The notes beneath the pieces are model-generated. The model had not been told where the DNA came from and did not search any database. It saw only the letters and a program-made list of their open reading frames with translations. This document shows positions 1-6,900 of a stretch of 10,035 nucleotides of DNA, piece by piece (within the stretch, counting starts at the first letter, position 1; the number at the start of each line of letters is the position of its first letter). Position numbers and translations under genes: made by a program. Origin of the DNA: Bacteroidales bacterium (GTDB taxonomy: Bacteria; Bacteroidota; Bacteroidia; Bacteroidales; JAOZVK01); the NCBI GenBank assembly GCA_029938185.1, contig JAOZVK010000180.1, positions 1 through 10,035 of the forward strand, given 5' to 3'.

Positions 1-57
1 ATAAAATTAGAACTAATAATATTTTGTAAATTATTAGTTTTTATAAGCCCAGTCCAG
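1..57 (-). repeat. Partial copy of the MITE-like element, cut by the window edge
   Basis: The reverse complement of these bases matches the left end of the element at 3657-3711. Both read CTGG, then CTTATAAAAA, then an AT-rich stretch ending in TATTATTAGTTCTAATTTTA, with only scattered mismatches and a small length difference near the CTGG end. The copy lies in opposite orientation to the one at 3657, and the rest of it is off the left edge. No gene is visible in it. The similarity is seen directly; calling it a mobile-element end is inference. Confidence 0.6.
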
Positions 58-104
58 GTGTAAACCAATTCGTAATTTATAATTCGTCATTACTTAAGCT
101 GAAT

Positions 105-377
105 TTAATGCGGAAAAACTTTTGTAAGAGAACCGACTAATGTAATAGCAATTAGGACAATAATAACAAAATACAACCATCGGTAAAAATGTAAAAAATG
201 AAATCGCATTGAGTTGCCTTTTAAATTTTTACGTCCTAATATTTTATGATATTTTGTGTGGCAATTAGGACAAAGTTTTACAATATCTCACTCTCCTCCA
301 AATTCAACTTTTGGTAAAACATGATGCAAATGAACCCAACCATATTCTCCACATTTTTGACAATTATCTTCTTTCAT
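105..377 (-). pseudogene. Small HNH nuclease with C-terminal membrane segment, broken by an in-frame TGA
   Basis: Read from the ATG at 377 this frame gives 90 codons with one internal stop, TGA at codon 30 (288-290). Both sides look like one HNH protein. Before the stop is CQKCG (C6, C9) and LHHVLPK (H19, H20), then FGGE. After it is DIVKLCPNCHTKYH (C36, C39, H40, H44). HNH proteins of this kind usually have Gly or Lys in place of the stop, so a single GGA-to-TGA change explains it. HNH domains are metal-dependent nucleases with a zinc-binding Cys scaffold. Residues about 67-84 (WLYFVIIVLIAITLVGSL) form one hydrophobic span, which is unusual for a nuclease and suggests membrane anchoring. The start lies 4 bp after the preceding stop, implying translational coupling. 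The fragments themselves have not decayed further, so the lesion is recent, or is a sequencing error or a readthrough site. Confidence 0.75.
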
Positions 378-381
378 TTTT

Positions 382-738
382 TTAGTTATTAATATGTTCA
401 ATACCAACTCTTGCTGCAAATAGTTGTTTTTCATTCTCTTTACTAATATCAAGATAGGGCGAAAAATGAAATTTTATAGGTTTTTCAACTTTTATTAAGT
501 ATTTATTTAATTTTTCAATATCTGAATTGTTTTCAAAAAGTCTATCTAATTTGTCAGAAATAGCTAAATTTTTGCTTTGGGATTTTCCAGTAATAAAAAA
601 AGTGATACTAATACTACTTTTATTAAAACCAAATTTTATTTCATGTTTATCGCCCAAAGATATTTTATCAAAATACTCAATGGCTTCTTTTTCTTTAGTT
701 TTTAGAATACGAAGAAGTTGTTGGCTTGTTTTTTTCAT
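382..738 (-). CDS. Uncharacterised 118-aa protein, tandem copy 2
   Basis: I do not recognise this family. The protein is lysine-rich, has no signal peptide or membrane segment, and looks cytoplasmic. It begins MKKTSQQLLRILKTKEKEA, probably helical, then has alternating beta-like stretches (HEIKFGF, SSISITFFITG). It is almost identical to the gene at 742-1098 and differs only in the last dozen residues (here LFAARVGIEHINN). The start is 3 bp after the stop of copy 1, with no ribosome-binding site in the gap, so translational coupling is likely. The broken HNH gene follows 4 bp downstream. The unit therefore reads X, X', HNH. An accessory or protective partner of the nuclease is possible but only a guess from position. 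Confidence 0.8.
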   Translation of the reverse strand: MKKTSQQLLRILKTKEKEAIEYFDKISLGDKHEIKFGFNKSSISITFFITGKSQSKNLAISDKLDRLFENNSDIEKLNKYLIKVEKPIKFHFSPYLDISKENEKQLFAARVGIEHINN

Positions 739-1102
739 TTTTTAATTATTTATATGTTCAACTCCAATCATGGCTGCAAATAGTTGTTTTTCATTCTCTT
801 TACTAATATCAAGATAGGGCGAAAAATGAAATTTTATAGGTTTTTCAACTTTTATTAAGTATTTATTTAATTTTTCAATATCTGAATTGTTTTCAAAAAG
901 TCTATCTAATTTGTCAGAAATAGCTAAATTTTTGCTTTGGGATTTTCCAGTAATAAAAAAAGTGATACTAATACTACTTTTATTAAAACCAAATTTTATT
1001 TCATGTTTATCGCCCAAAGATATTTTATCAAAATACTCAATGGCTTCTTTTTCTTTCGTTTTTAGAATACGAAGAAGTTGTTGGCTTGTTTTTTTCATTT
1101 TT
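413..1102. repeat. 360-bp tandem duplication carrying the 118-aa gene twice
   Basis: Bases 413-742 and 773-1102 are identical except at 697/1057 (a versus c), with a period of exactly 360 bp. The 30-40 bp just to the left of each copy, which encode the C-terminus, differ at about eight positions between 382-412 and 742-772. One difference in 330 against eight in about 30 is very uneven. It fits a gene conversion tract or a second recombination event better than one simple duplication. Confidence 0.95.
742..1098 (-). CDS. Uncharacterised 118-aa protein, tandem copy 1
   Basis: This is the first gene of the three-gene unit and the near-twin of 382-738. The two share every residue up to LFAA near the C-terminus, then diverge (here LFAAMIGVEHINN). 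The only nucleotide difference in the shared 330 bp is silent: ACG here, ACT in copy 2, for a Thr near residue 14. The ATG at 1098 is preceded by A/T-rich sequence with no Shine-Dalgarno motif, as is common in Bacteroidota. Both copies being intact with the same start suggests both are translated. Function is unknown; no catalytic motif, signal peptide or membrane span is visible. Confidence 0.82.
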   Translation of the reverse strand: MKKTSQQLLRILKTKEKEAIEYFDKISLGDKHEIKFGFNKSSISITFFITGKSQSKNLAISDKLDRLFENNSDIEKLNKYLIKVEKPIKFHFSPYLDISKENEKQLFAAMIGVEHINN

Positions 1103-1117
1103 ATAAATATTCATTTC

Positions 1118-1146
1118 ATTATTTATTTTCTACTAAAAAGTGTCAA
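1118..1146 (-). promoter_or_regulatory. Possible promoter for the 118-aa/118-aa/HNH unit
   Basis: On the minus strand TTGACA (1141-1146) is followed 17 bases later by AATAAT (1118-1123), about 20 bp upstream of the ATG at 1098. This resembles a sigma70-type layout rather than the Bacteroidota TAnnTTTG pattern seen elsewhere in the window, and chance matches are common in AT-rich DNA. Confidence 0.25.
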
Positions 1147-1153
1147 GTACTTT

Positions 1154-1292
1154 TACTAGCGTAACAAGTCATAAGTTTCTTTAGTATTATTTAGACAAGA
1201 TTAACAGGATTTATATGTTTATAATATCCTGTTAATCATGTAAATCCTGTCAAATTATTACATTTATAAACTTATGTCTTAATACACTAGAG
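1154..1292. repeat. Nested inverted-repeat element, about 140 bp
   Basis: The outer arms are 1154-1178 and 1268-1292. They match at 19 of 25 positions, with AAGTCATAAGTTT against AAACTTATGTCTT at their inner ends and CTAG near both outer ends. Inside is a perfect 12-bp inverted repeat, GATTAACAGGAT (1199-1210) and ATCCTGTTAATC (1226-1237), with a 15-nt loop. A TAAATCCTGT follows, echoing ACAGGATTTA. The layout resembles a small non-coding mobile or REP-like element. It overlaps the stop codon of the 60-aa gene at 1287. Confidence 0.6.
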
Positions 1293-1469
1293 TATCTTAT
1301 CATTTGGTTTATCTGTTACAAAATCAAAAGGATAATTGTAGTATTTTACAAAAAAAAATATAATTGCAAATATTACAAAGATAAGAAAAACTGATAACTT
1401 ACTAAATTTTGTTTTTTTAATTACTGAACGTCCTTCTAAGTAGTCTAACAAAAGTTTTTCGGTATTCAT
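1287..1469 (-). CDS. Small single-span membrane protein, unknown function (60 aa)
   Basis: Residues 1-24 are a charged cytoplasmic segment starting MNTEKLLLDYLEGR. Residues about 25-42 (LSVFLIFVIFAIIFFFVK) form one strong transmembrane helix, followed by a short hydrophilic tail. The N-terminal helix recalls the starts of FecR-type and related anti-sigma factors, but nothing further supports that, and a truncated remnant of a longer protein is possible. There is no clear Shine-Dalgarno site. TATAGTTG some 10 bp upstream of the ATG is a one-mismatch match to the Bacteroidota -7 box, with no good partner. The stop codon lies in the arm of the inverted-repeat element 1154-1292, so the C-terminus may have been set by that insertion. 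Confidence 0.5.
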   Translation of the reverse strand: MNTEKLLLDYLEGRSVIKKTKFSKLSVFLIFVIFAIIFFFVKYYNYPFDFVTDKPNDKIL

Positions 1470-1504
1470 TGTTTTATAATCAACTATATTACAATTGTTT
1501 GTAA

Positions 1505-1539
1505 AAATGCGTAAGCCACATTAAATAGGTCGAAGACCT
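1505..1539. repeat. 35-bp dispersed repeat, copy 1
   Basis: Identical over 35 bp to 3933-3967. It runs from AAATGCGTAAGCCACATT to AGGTCGAAGACCT. The end forms a small hairpin (AGGTC, loop GAA, GACCT). It lies just upstream of the 60-aa gene. Confidence 0.85.
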
Positions 1540-1632
1540 TATTTCTATAATTTGTTTTTAATTTGTGATTCTTTTTAGTTTCAATCATAATAGCAAAGTT
1601 TGTGTATAAAAAAAAGCGTAAACTTAAATTAA

Positions 1633-1674
1633 CCTTCCCAGAGGCACTGGCAAGGTCTTCAAGCTATTTAATAT
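1633..1674. repeat. Hairpin plus degenerate inverted copy of the dispersed repeat
   Basis: CCTTCCCAG (1633-1641) and CTGGCAAGG (1647-1655) pair at 8 of 9 positions around the loop AGGCA. The overlapping AGGTCTTCAAGCTATTTAA (1653-1671) closely resembles the reverse complement of the dispersed repeat at 3947-3967, which reads AGGTCTTCGACCTATTTAA. It is therefore probably a decayed copy in opposite orientation. Confidence 0.4.
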
Positions 1675-1983
1675 ATCATTTGCTTGGTTTGTAATCAATT
1701 ATAACTCAAAGAATAAAGTTATGCAAAATAGTTGAAAATTTTGTATGGAGGCTAATTATTTTTATATATTCTTAACTGCTTTGCATTGTACAATATACAA
1801 AAATGTGCTTTTATGTGAGCTGGTCTTTGGAGTAGGAAAGTATGCTATAAAATATAATTTATGTACTTTATTTATCTGATACCAAATATTTTTCAACTAT
1901 ATAAAATTATTTTAATTATTATTGATGTCAAACTTTTTTTTAAATTAAAATCATTCTACATTAGCTCTTGAAGTTTTTAATTT

Positions 1984-2016
1984 AACTTTGACAAAGTTCA
2001 AAACTTTGTCAAAGTT
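1984..2016. repeat. Pair of 15-bp palindromes
   Basis: AACTTTGACAAAGTT (1984-1998) and AACTTTGTCAAAGTT (2002-2016) are each palindromic around one central base and are reverse complements of each other, separated by CAA. The unit can fold as one long hairpin or as two small ones. I recall similar AACTTTGWCAAAGTT repeats from other Bacteroidota intergenic regions. No function is evident. Confidence 0.8.
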
Positions 2017-2255
2017 GAAGTTAGCTAATTTAAAAATGTAAGTTTATAACCATTTACAATATTATTTCGCAAACAGAACAAAGCCTTATTTTTTTATACA
2101 TCTGACAGAAAAGCCTGAACTATATGTATTTCTGTAAAGTTTTGTGTAAGATGAACGGCTATTTAGATACAGAACCCACGCATCAGCTCGTCCTCCAAAA
2201 GGTCATAGTTGCTGTTTAAGTTTTAAGAGAACTGTGTTTTGTGTTGGCATCAGGC

Positions 2256-2319
2256 GGCTGTGGGCAGGTAGCTTGCGGAATGAGCGAAGCGAATGAAGCA
2301 AGTTGCCTGCCTCACAGTC
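2256..2319. repeat. Long stem-loop, 21/22-bp arms with 21-nt loop
   Basis: The left arm 2256-2276 (GGCTGTGGGCAGGTAGCTTGC) and the right arm 2298-2319 pair almost throughout, allowing G-T pairs and one unpaired base. The loop (2277-2297) is rich in GAGCGAAGCGAATG. It lies about 32 bp downstream of the stop of the 322-aa gene, so it could end or protect that transcript. No T-run follows the stem on the minus strand. Its GC content is clearly higher than the surroundings, which suggests a dispersed repeat or structured RNA. Confidence 0.7.
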
Positions 2320-2351
2320 GATTTTGACCAAAACAATGTTAGTAATATTTG

Positions 2352-3320
2352 TTAATTGTATCCTTCATCAAGTCCGAAGTTGTTTGATATTTTATTTGCA
2401 AAAAGTGCAAATGTCATTTGTGTCATTCTACTATACCCTTCTTGTATATTATCAATATTGCTAATTGTCCCACTTGGGTCTGAATGCTCTATAAAACTAT
2501 AATTCAGTTCACTTCCAGGTAAAGCAAAGTCAAAATTAAATTCAACTGCAATACCTAATAAATATGATGAAAATACATTATCTACGGAATATGTCCATAT
2601 ATTTGGAAAGATAACACCTTCTGCCTGTAATTCTTGATTTTTAATAGTATAATTTATTGTTATTAATAAGTCCGTTCTATAATTTTCAGTATCAATATTT
2701 ACAAAACCAGCGGAAAAAACACTGTCCAAACTATTCTCAATACCATCTTCAACTATATTTTCAAGCTTGCTTATTGCACCTTGCGAAAAATTTGATTTTA
2801 ACGGAAGCATATTACCGTTAATTGGCGGTGATGCATTCATGCTTAATAATAATTTTGCTTTTTCATCATAGTCTTCAAAGTCTTTTAATTCAATATTTGA
2901 TTGAAATTTTAGATTAATATCATAAATATTGTTGTTTTTCATATAATTCAAGAGTTTTCGAAAAAACTCAACAGCTTTGGGTTTTCCTTTTTTTTGTTGG
3001 ACTTTTTGCTCGTAGTTGACAATTTCTGCATTCCAAAGGTCATCTTTTATTTGAGTAACACGTGATGAATATTCGCTACTTGGATAATCATCTATAAAAT
3101 CCTTTACTTTATCAATTTTTCTAACCACATCAACTTCTATAAAACGTACATCTTCTACATAATATCCGTTTCTAAAGTTGTACAAATAATCCTGACATAC
3201 ATCTTCTGTTCGTTCTTTCCGAACTTCTCTGTATGCTAAATAATCTTTTAGGTAAAGTTGATAAAATGTAATAGTAATTATCACTAAAACTACTACAATT
3301 ATTGTTGTTTTCTTTTTCAT
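2352..3320 (-). CDS. Membrane-anchored periplasmic protein of unknown function (322 aa)
   Basis: I do not recognise the family. Residues 1-5 are MKKKT and 6-23 form one transmembrane helix (IIVVVLVIITITFYQLYL). There is no lipobox or clear cleavage site, so this looks like an N-terminal anchor with the rest outside the cytoplasm. Residues about 35-110 are helical and contain FIDDYPSSEYSSRVTQIKDD, reminiscent of the tetratricopeptide-like helices of BamD-type proteins, but the match is short. Residues about 130-280 are beta-rich, including TDLLITINYTIKN. The broken gene fragment at 3353-3577 ends 32 bp upstream on the same strand, and the two were probably once adjacent in one operon. A long stem-loop follows the stop. 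Translation starts at the only nearby ATG, with no Shine-Dalgarno motif. Confidence 0.8.
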   Translation of the reverse strand: MKKKTTIIVVVLVIITITFYQLYLKDYLAYREVRKERTEDVCQDYLYNFRNGYYVEDVRFIEVDVVRKIDKVKDFIDDYPSSEYSSRVTQIKDDLWNAEIVNYEQKVQQKKGKPKAVEFFRKLLNYMKNNNIYDINLKFQSNIELKDFEDYDEKAKLLLSMNASPPINGNMLPLKSNFSQGAISKLENIVEDGIENSLDSVFSAGFVNIDTENYRTDLLITINYTIKNQELQAEGVIFPNIWTYSVDNVFSSYLLGIAVEFNFDFALPGSELNYSFIEHSDPSGTISNIDNIQEGYSRMTQMTFALFANKISNNFGLDEGYN

Positions 3321-3352
3321 AATATTGAATTTAAATATATTATTTGTTTTGA

Positions 3353-3577
3353 TTAATAATTTTGTCTTAAAGCATTTAATATCAATTTAAACATATCGCT
3401 ATTTGCTTTTTTTGTAAAGCTAACAAGACCAATTGATTTATTTTTTCCTGATGAAAACCCAGTTAAACTATATATTCTCCCTGCATATATACTATTTACT
3501 GTATTGTGAGTTACATTAATTTTTGTAATATCTTTGATATTGTTGTGGCTTAAAACATGTCGAATATTCTTGTTTGT
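3353..3577 (-). pseudogene. 3' remnant of a broken gene (last 74 codons)
   Basis: The minus strand is open from just after a TAA (3578-3580) to the TAA at 3353-3355 and reads like real protein: NIKDITKINVTHNTVNS, then YAGRIYSLTGFSS, SIGLVSFTKKANSDMF, and KLILNALRQNY at the end. There is no plausible start; the first Met is about 15 residues from the end. The alternating strands followed by one C-terminal helix resemble the tail of a bacterial PH-like (DUF304-type) domain, but this is only a shape match. The missing 5' part is replaced by repeat DNA that begins with the MITE-like element at 3657, so insertion or recombination there probably removed it. Confidence 0.55.
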
Positions 3578-3656
3578 TTACATAGTTTATCGTCGTATTT
3601 ATTAGTTGCAGTTGAATATCAATAATATAAACATTTACTGTCGGCGTGGCTTCAAG

Positions 3657-3904
3657 CTGGACTTATAAAAATTAATAAATTACAACAATATTATTAGTTC
3701 TAATTTTATTCTTTTTTTTATTGTGTTGCTTTTGCCCTTTCAGGGCGTTTTTGCTTACGAATGCATTTATACATAGGGCGTTGCCCCATGTTAATGCTTA
3801 TACCCTTTCAGGGCGAAAAAACCTACTAACGAAATAAAAAAACATTTTAGGAACTAATAAAAAACTGAAATAAGCCATTTTTGCTCGTATTTTTATAAGT
3901 CCAG
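3657..3904. mobile_element. MITE-like element with 16-bp terminal inverted repeats
   Basis: CTGGACTTATAAAAAT at 3657-3672 is the exact reverse complement of ATTTTTATAAGTCCAG at 3889-3904. Subterminal sequences also correspond: TTATTAGTTCTAA on the left, and TTATTAGTTCCTAAAA read inward from the right. The element is 248 bp, has no reading frame and contains three successive hairpins (3734-3814). The flanks TTCAAG and ACAGAC show no target-site duplication, so the insertion is old or the true ends differ slightly. A second copy of its left end lies inverted at 1-57. It would need a transposase supplied from elsewhere. Confidence 0.6.
3734..3814. repeat. Cluster of three hairpins
   Basis: Hairpin 1 is GCCCT, loop TTC, AGGGC (3734-3746). 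Hairpin 2 is ACATAGGGC, loop GTT, GCCCCATGT (3771-3791, one mismatch). Hairpin 3 is CCCT, loop TTC, AGGG (3803-3813). The first and third share the core CCCTTTCAGGGCG. The first is followed by TTTTT on the plus strand, but no plus-strand gene would use it as a terminator. The cluster forms the core of the MITE-like element, and I have the impression of similar GGGCGTTGCCC repeats in other Bacteroidota. Confidence 0.7.
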
Positions 3905-3932
3905 ACAGACACTAATTATATCACAATAACAG

Positions 3933-3971
3933 AAATGCGTAAGCCACATTAAATAGGTCGAAGACCTATTT
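3933..3971. repeat. 35-bp dispersed repeat, copy 2, with hairpin at the transporter stop codon
   Basis: Identical to 1505-1539 over 3933-3967. Here the hairpin is longer: AAATAGGTC (3951-3959) and GACCTATTT (3963-3971) pair perfectly around the loop GAA, which is TTC on the minus strand. It includes the TAG stop of the transporter gene (3966-3968), so it may act as a transcript end. No strong T-run follows on the minus strand. Confidence 0.8.
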
Positions 3972-6900
3972 AAATCTAATTTTTAAAAAAATAATAGTGA
4001 AAGTACTCATTATAAAAATAATCAATAAAAGGATAAGTATATTGTAAACAGGTGTAATTACTTCTTTATTAATAATAGGTAGAACTTTATTATCAATAAA
4101 CATTGGAAAAACAGAAGACTTACCATCTATATAATTCTGATATTCCTGATTTGCATCTATTTTACAAGAACTTTGAACAGTTCCATTTCCGTATTTATCT
4201 TTATACTTTATATCAAATTCTTCCAAAGTTTTATCAAGCGAATCCACAGTATTTTCAATTCTTATAATTTTATTTTTCATTTCTATACTCGTATCCTGTT
4301 CCATATTGAGATTGTATAATATTTCTCGATAATTAGCTGCTTTGTTGCCTATACTGTCAGCTTCTGCCTGATAACGATTATTTTTTCCTTGATATACAAG
4401 TATAGCTTCAAATCCCCATCTGGAAGGCATAAGCTGGCATATCTCTGGAATAGGACTATTTTCAAAAGCAACCAATTGTTGATTCATTTCCTGAAATCTG
4501 ATTAATCCACCTCCAAAAACAATTTGAGGAATCAAAATTAAAGGAATAATATTAATGGCAGCCTTTGATGTCAATTTAGGTATTGATGAGATAAATAAAC
4601 CAATTGATATTCCTGTAATTGAGACTAATGTTCCTAAGATTATAAACTGTATGTAAAACTCACGCCCTCCCATTAAAAAATAACCTACCGAAAAAAACAG
4701 TATATTTTGAATAATAGCAAAAGGTATCAGAGTCATAATTTTTGAATTATAAAAATTTACTTTGCTGATATTCAACATTTTTTCTCTTAAAATTATTTTT
4801 TGATCTTTAATAATTTCCTCAATACTATTTGTTATTCCTAAGAAAACAGCAATAAGTACAAAAAGAAACATAAAAGTAGGAACATGTTGGTTCTCGAAAA
4901 AAGAATAAGTCTCATTTGGCGAATATTTTAATATTTGTCCAACACCCAAACCCAACAAAGGAGGAAGTAGAAATGTAATGATAATGTTCGTTTTGTCCCG
5001 AAGTTTATTAATAAAATTTCTTTGCAAAAGTGTGAATGAAACCGATAGCCTTTCTTTGAGTTTTCTTTTTGCTTTTTTTGAAATTGCTTTTTCATTATCA
5101 AGCTTTTGCGCTTTATCAAACTCTATAGTACCATAATATTCAGTAAATTTAGTTTTCCAAAATTCTGGAGAATATTTTCTTATTGGCAAAGGCTTACCAT
5201 CAATATCTCTAATGGGTTGTTCGAGAGTATCAAGAATAAAATCAGGAGAAATTGTTTCGTCTTGTTTTTTAGTTTTTAGGTTATCAGAGAAAGTTTCAAA
5301 ATATTTATATGCATTATTAGACTCACCAAAATAGGCGAGTTTACCACCACGGTCGAGTATTAAAGTTTTGTTAAACATTTGATATATAAGCTGACTTGGC
5401 TGATGTATTACTACAAAAATTATTTTACTCTCATAAGACAAGTTTTGTAATATTTTCATTATTTTTTCAGAATCTTTAGATGATAGTCCAGATGTAGGTT
5501 CATCAAGTAGTAAAATATCGCTATCCGAGAGTAACTCTAAGCCTATGTTTACTCTTTTTCGTTCTCCTCCACTAAGAACTTTATTTAGAGGGTCGCCAAC
5601 TTTTACATCTTTTTTTTCATACAAACCAATATCTCTTAATACTCTGTTTACTTGTTTTTTTATATCTTTATTACCAGTTGGATATCTTAACTTTGCATTA
5701 TAATACAGATTTTCATAAACTGTCAAATTTTCAAACAACAAATCATCTTGTGGCACATAACTCAAATGGTCTCTTATAATATCATTGTTTTTGTGAACAT
5801 CATAACTGTCTGCTTTTATACTTCCTTCAGTTGGTTTATAAAATCCATTAAGAATATTCAGCAAAGTTGTTTTTCCGCAACCACTTGACCCCATGATTCC
5901 TATAAATTCACCTTTATTTGCCTGAAACGAAACATTATCAATAGCTATATTGTTGTCATTAAATTTATAGAAAAGATTATTGGCTTTGATGGAATTGAAT
6001 GTATTGTCATGTCGTTCGAATGTTTTATTTTCGGAATTATATGAAATAATATATTTCCAAATTTGAATTTTGTCATCAAGAGCTAATTTTGTTTTCTTTT
6101 TTATTTGTTTATTATTGACATATACAGGAAAAGGACAATTATTAATATGGAAATCAAAATTTTCATTATTATACTCAATTTTACAATTCCACCACTGCTC
6201 TGTATCATCATCAATAAAAATATTATATTCATACCTGTTTCCAATATTAATATAATAATTTTCGTCTTGATTTTTGTTAAAACTAACATTCAAATTATTT
6301 TGCAAAACAAGTGTTTTGATATTAATTTTTTCGTCATCAGAAAATATACTATTATTAAAATCAATAAAACTATTGTCAAGCAATTTAGTTTTGTTCAATA
6401 TAATCTCATTGTTATTCAATGGGTTTATAAATATTTTACATTTGTTTATTTTTATGCAAGCAAGTGATTTTTCATTTTTCTCATTTTTAAAAGTATAGTT
6501 TTGTCCAAATTTCTCTAAGTAAAATATTTGATTTTTTGTCTTTAATTGTCGAAAGTAATATTTTAGGTCAAACTGGGATATTTCATAGCTTTGATTAATT
6601 CTTATTTCCGATTCTCTAAAAACAGGCATTGCAAAATGAGGATTGATTTTTTTATTATCAATACTAATCATATTTTGCTTATCTTTTTGTATCATAATCA
6701 ATATTTTCCCAACATTGATTATTATTATATCAATATTTGTTTGTTCAATATAAACATCACTATTCTTTTTATTATTTGATATAATAAGGTATCTGTGCTC
6801 TAATTTTTTATCTAATTTTAGTTCGTCCGTTTTTGAAACTGACATAACTTTTATAAAAAAGTCAATATCTGTATTTGAAACATTAAATTTATTTGCAATT

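Larger units (their letters stand above)
1470..2351. other. Gene-free stretch rich in small palindromes
   Basis: No reading frame of useful length is present on either strand. The stretch contains a 35-bp dispersed repeat (1505-1539), a 9-bp hairpin with a degenerate inverted relative of that repeat (1633-1674), a double palindrome (1984-2016), and a GC-richer block (about 2150-2320) ending in a long stem-loop (2256-2319). A 26-codon open tail (about 1775-1855, minus strand) and an 18-codon one (about 2160-2215, minus strand, ending DLLEDELMRGFCI then TAA) could be gene scraps. Neither has a start, and I could not identify them. Confidence 0.6.

Noticed and set aside
288..290. TGA read as glycine or tryptophan (altered genetic code)
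   Set aside because: None of the intact genes contains an internal TGA, including the 1089-codon transporter, so reassignment is unlikely. Their own stops are all TAA or TAG, but this is expected in AT-rich DNA with few genes.
527..1159. Two plus-strand reading frames (527-745 and 887-1159) that also look duplicated
   Set aside because: They are antisense to the 118-aa genes and are similar only because the DNA is duplicated. Composition is Phe/Leu/Ile-rich, as expected from the reverse of a lysine-rich gene.
3516..3662. 49-codon minus-strand frame overlapping the broken gene, suggesting a simple frameshift
   Set aside because: Its composition (GCCACGCCGACAG start, Gln/Tyr-rich end) does not continue naturally into the 74-codon tail, and it begins at the MITE-like edge, so repeat-derived DNA is the simpler reading.
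6070..6779. Several plus-strand reading frames of 61-120 codons
   Set aside because: They are antisense to the Asn/Lys/Ile-rich FHA-like region of the transporter, where low-complexity AT-rich codons leave the other strand open.
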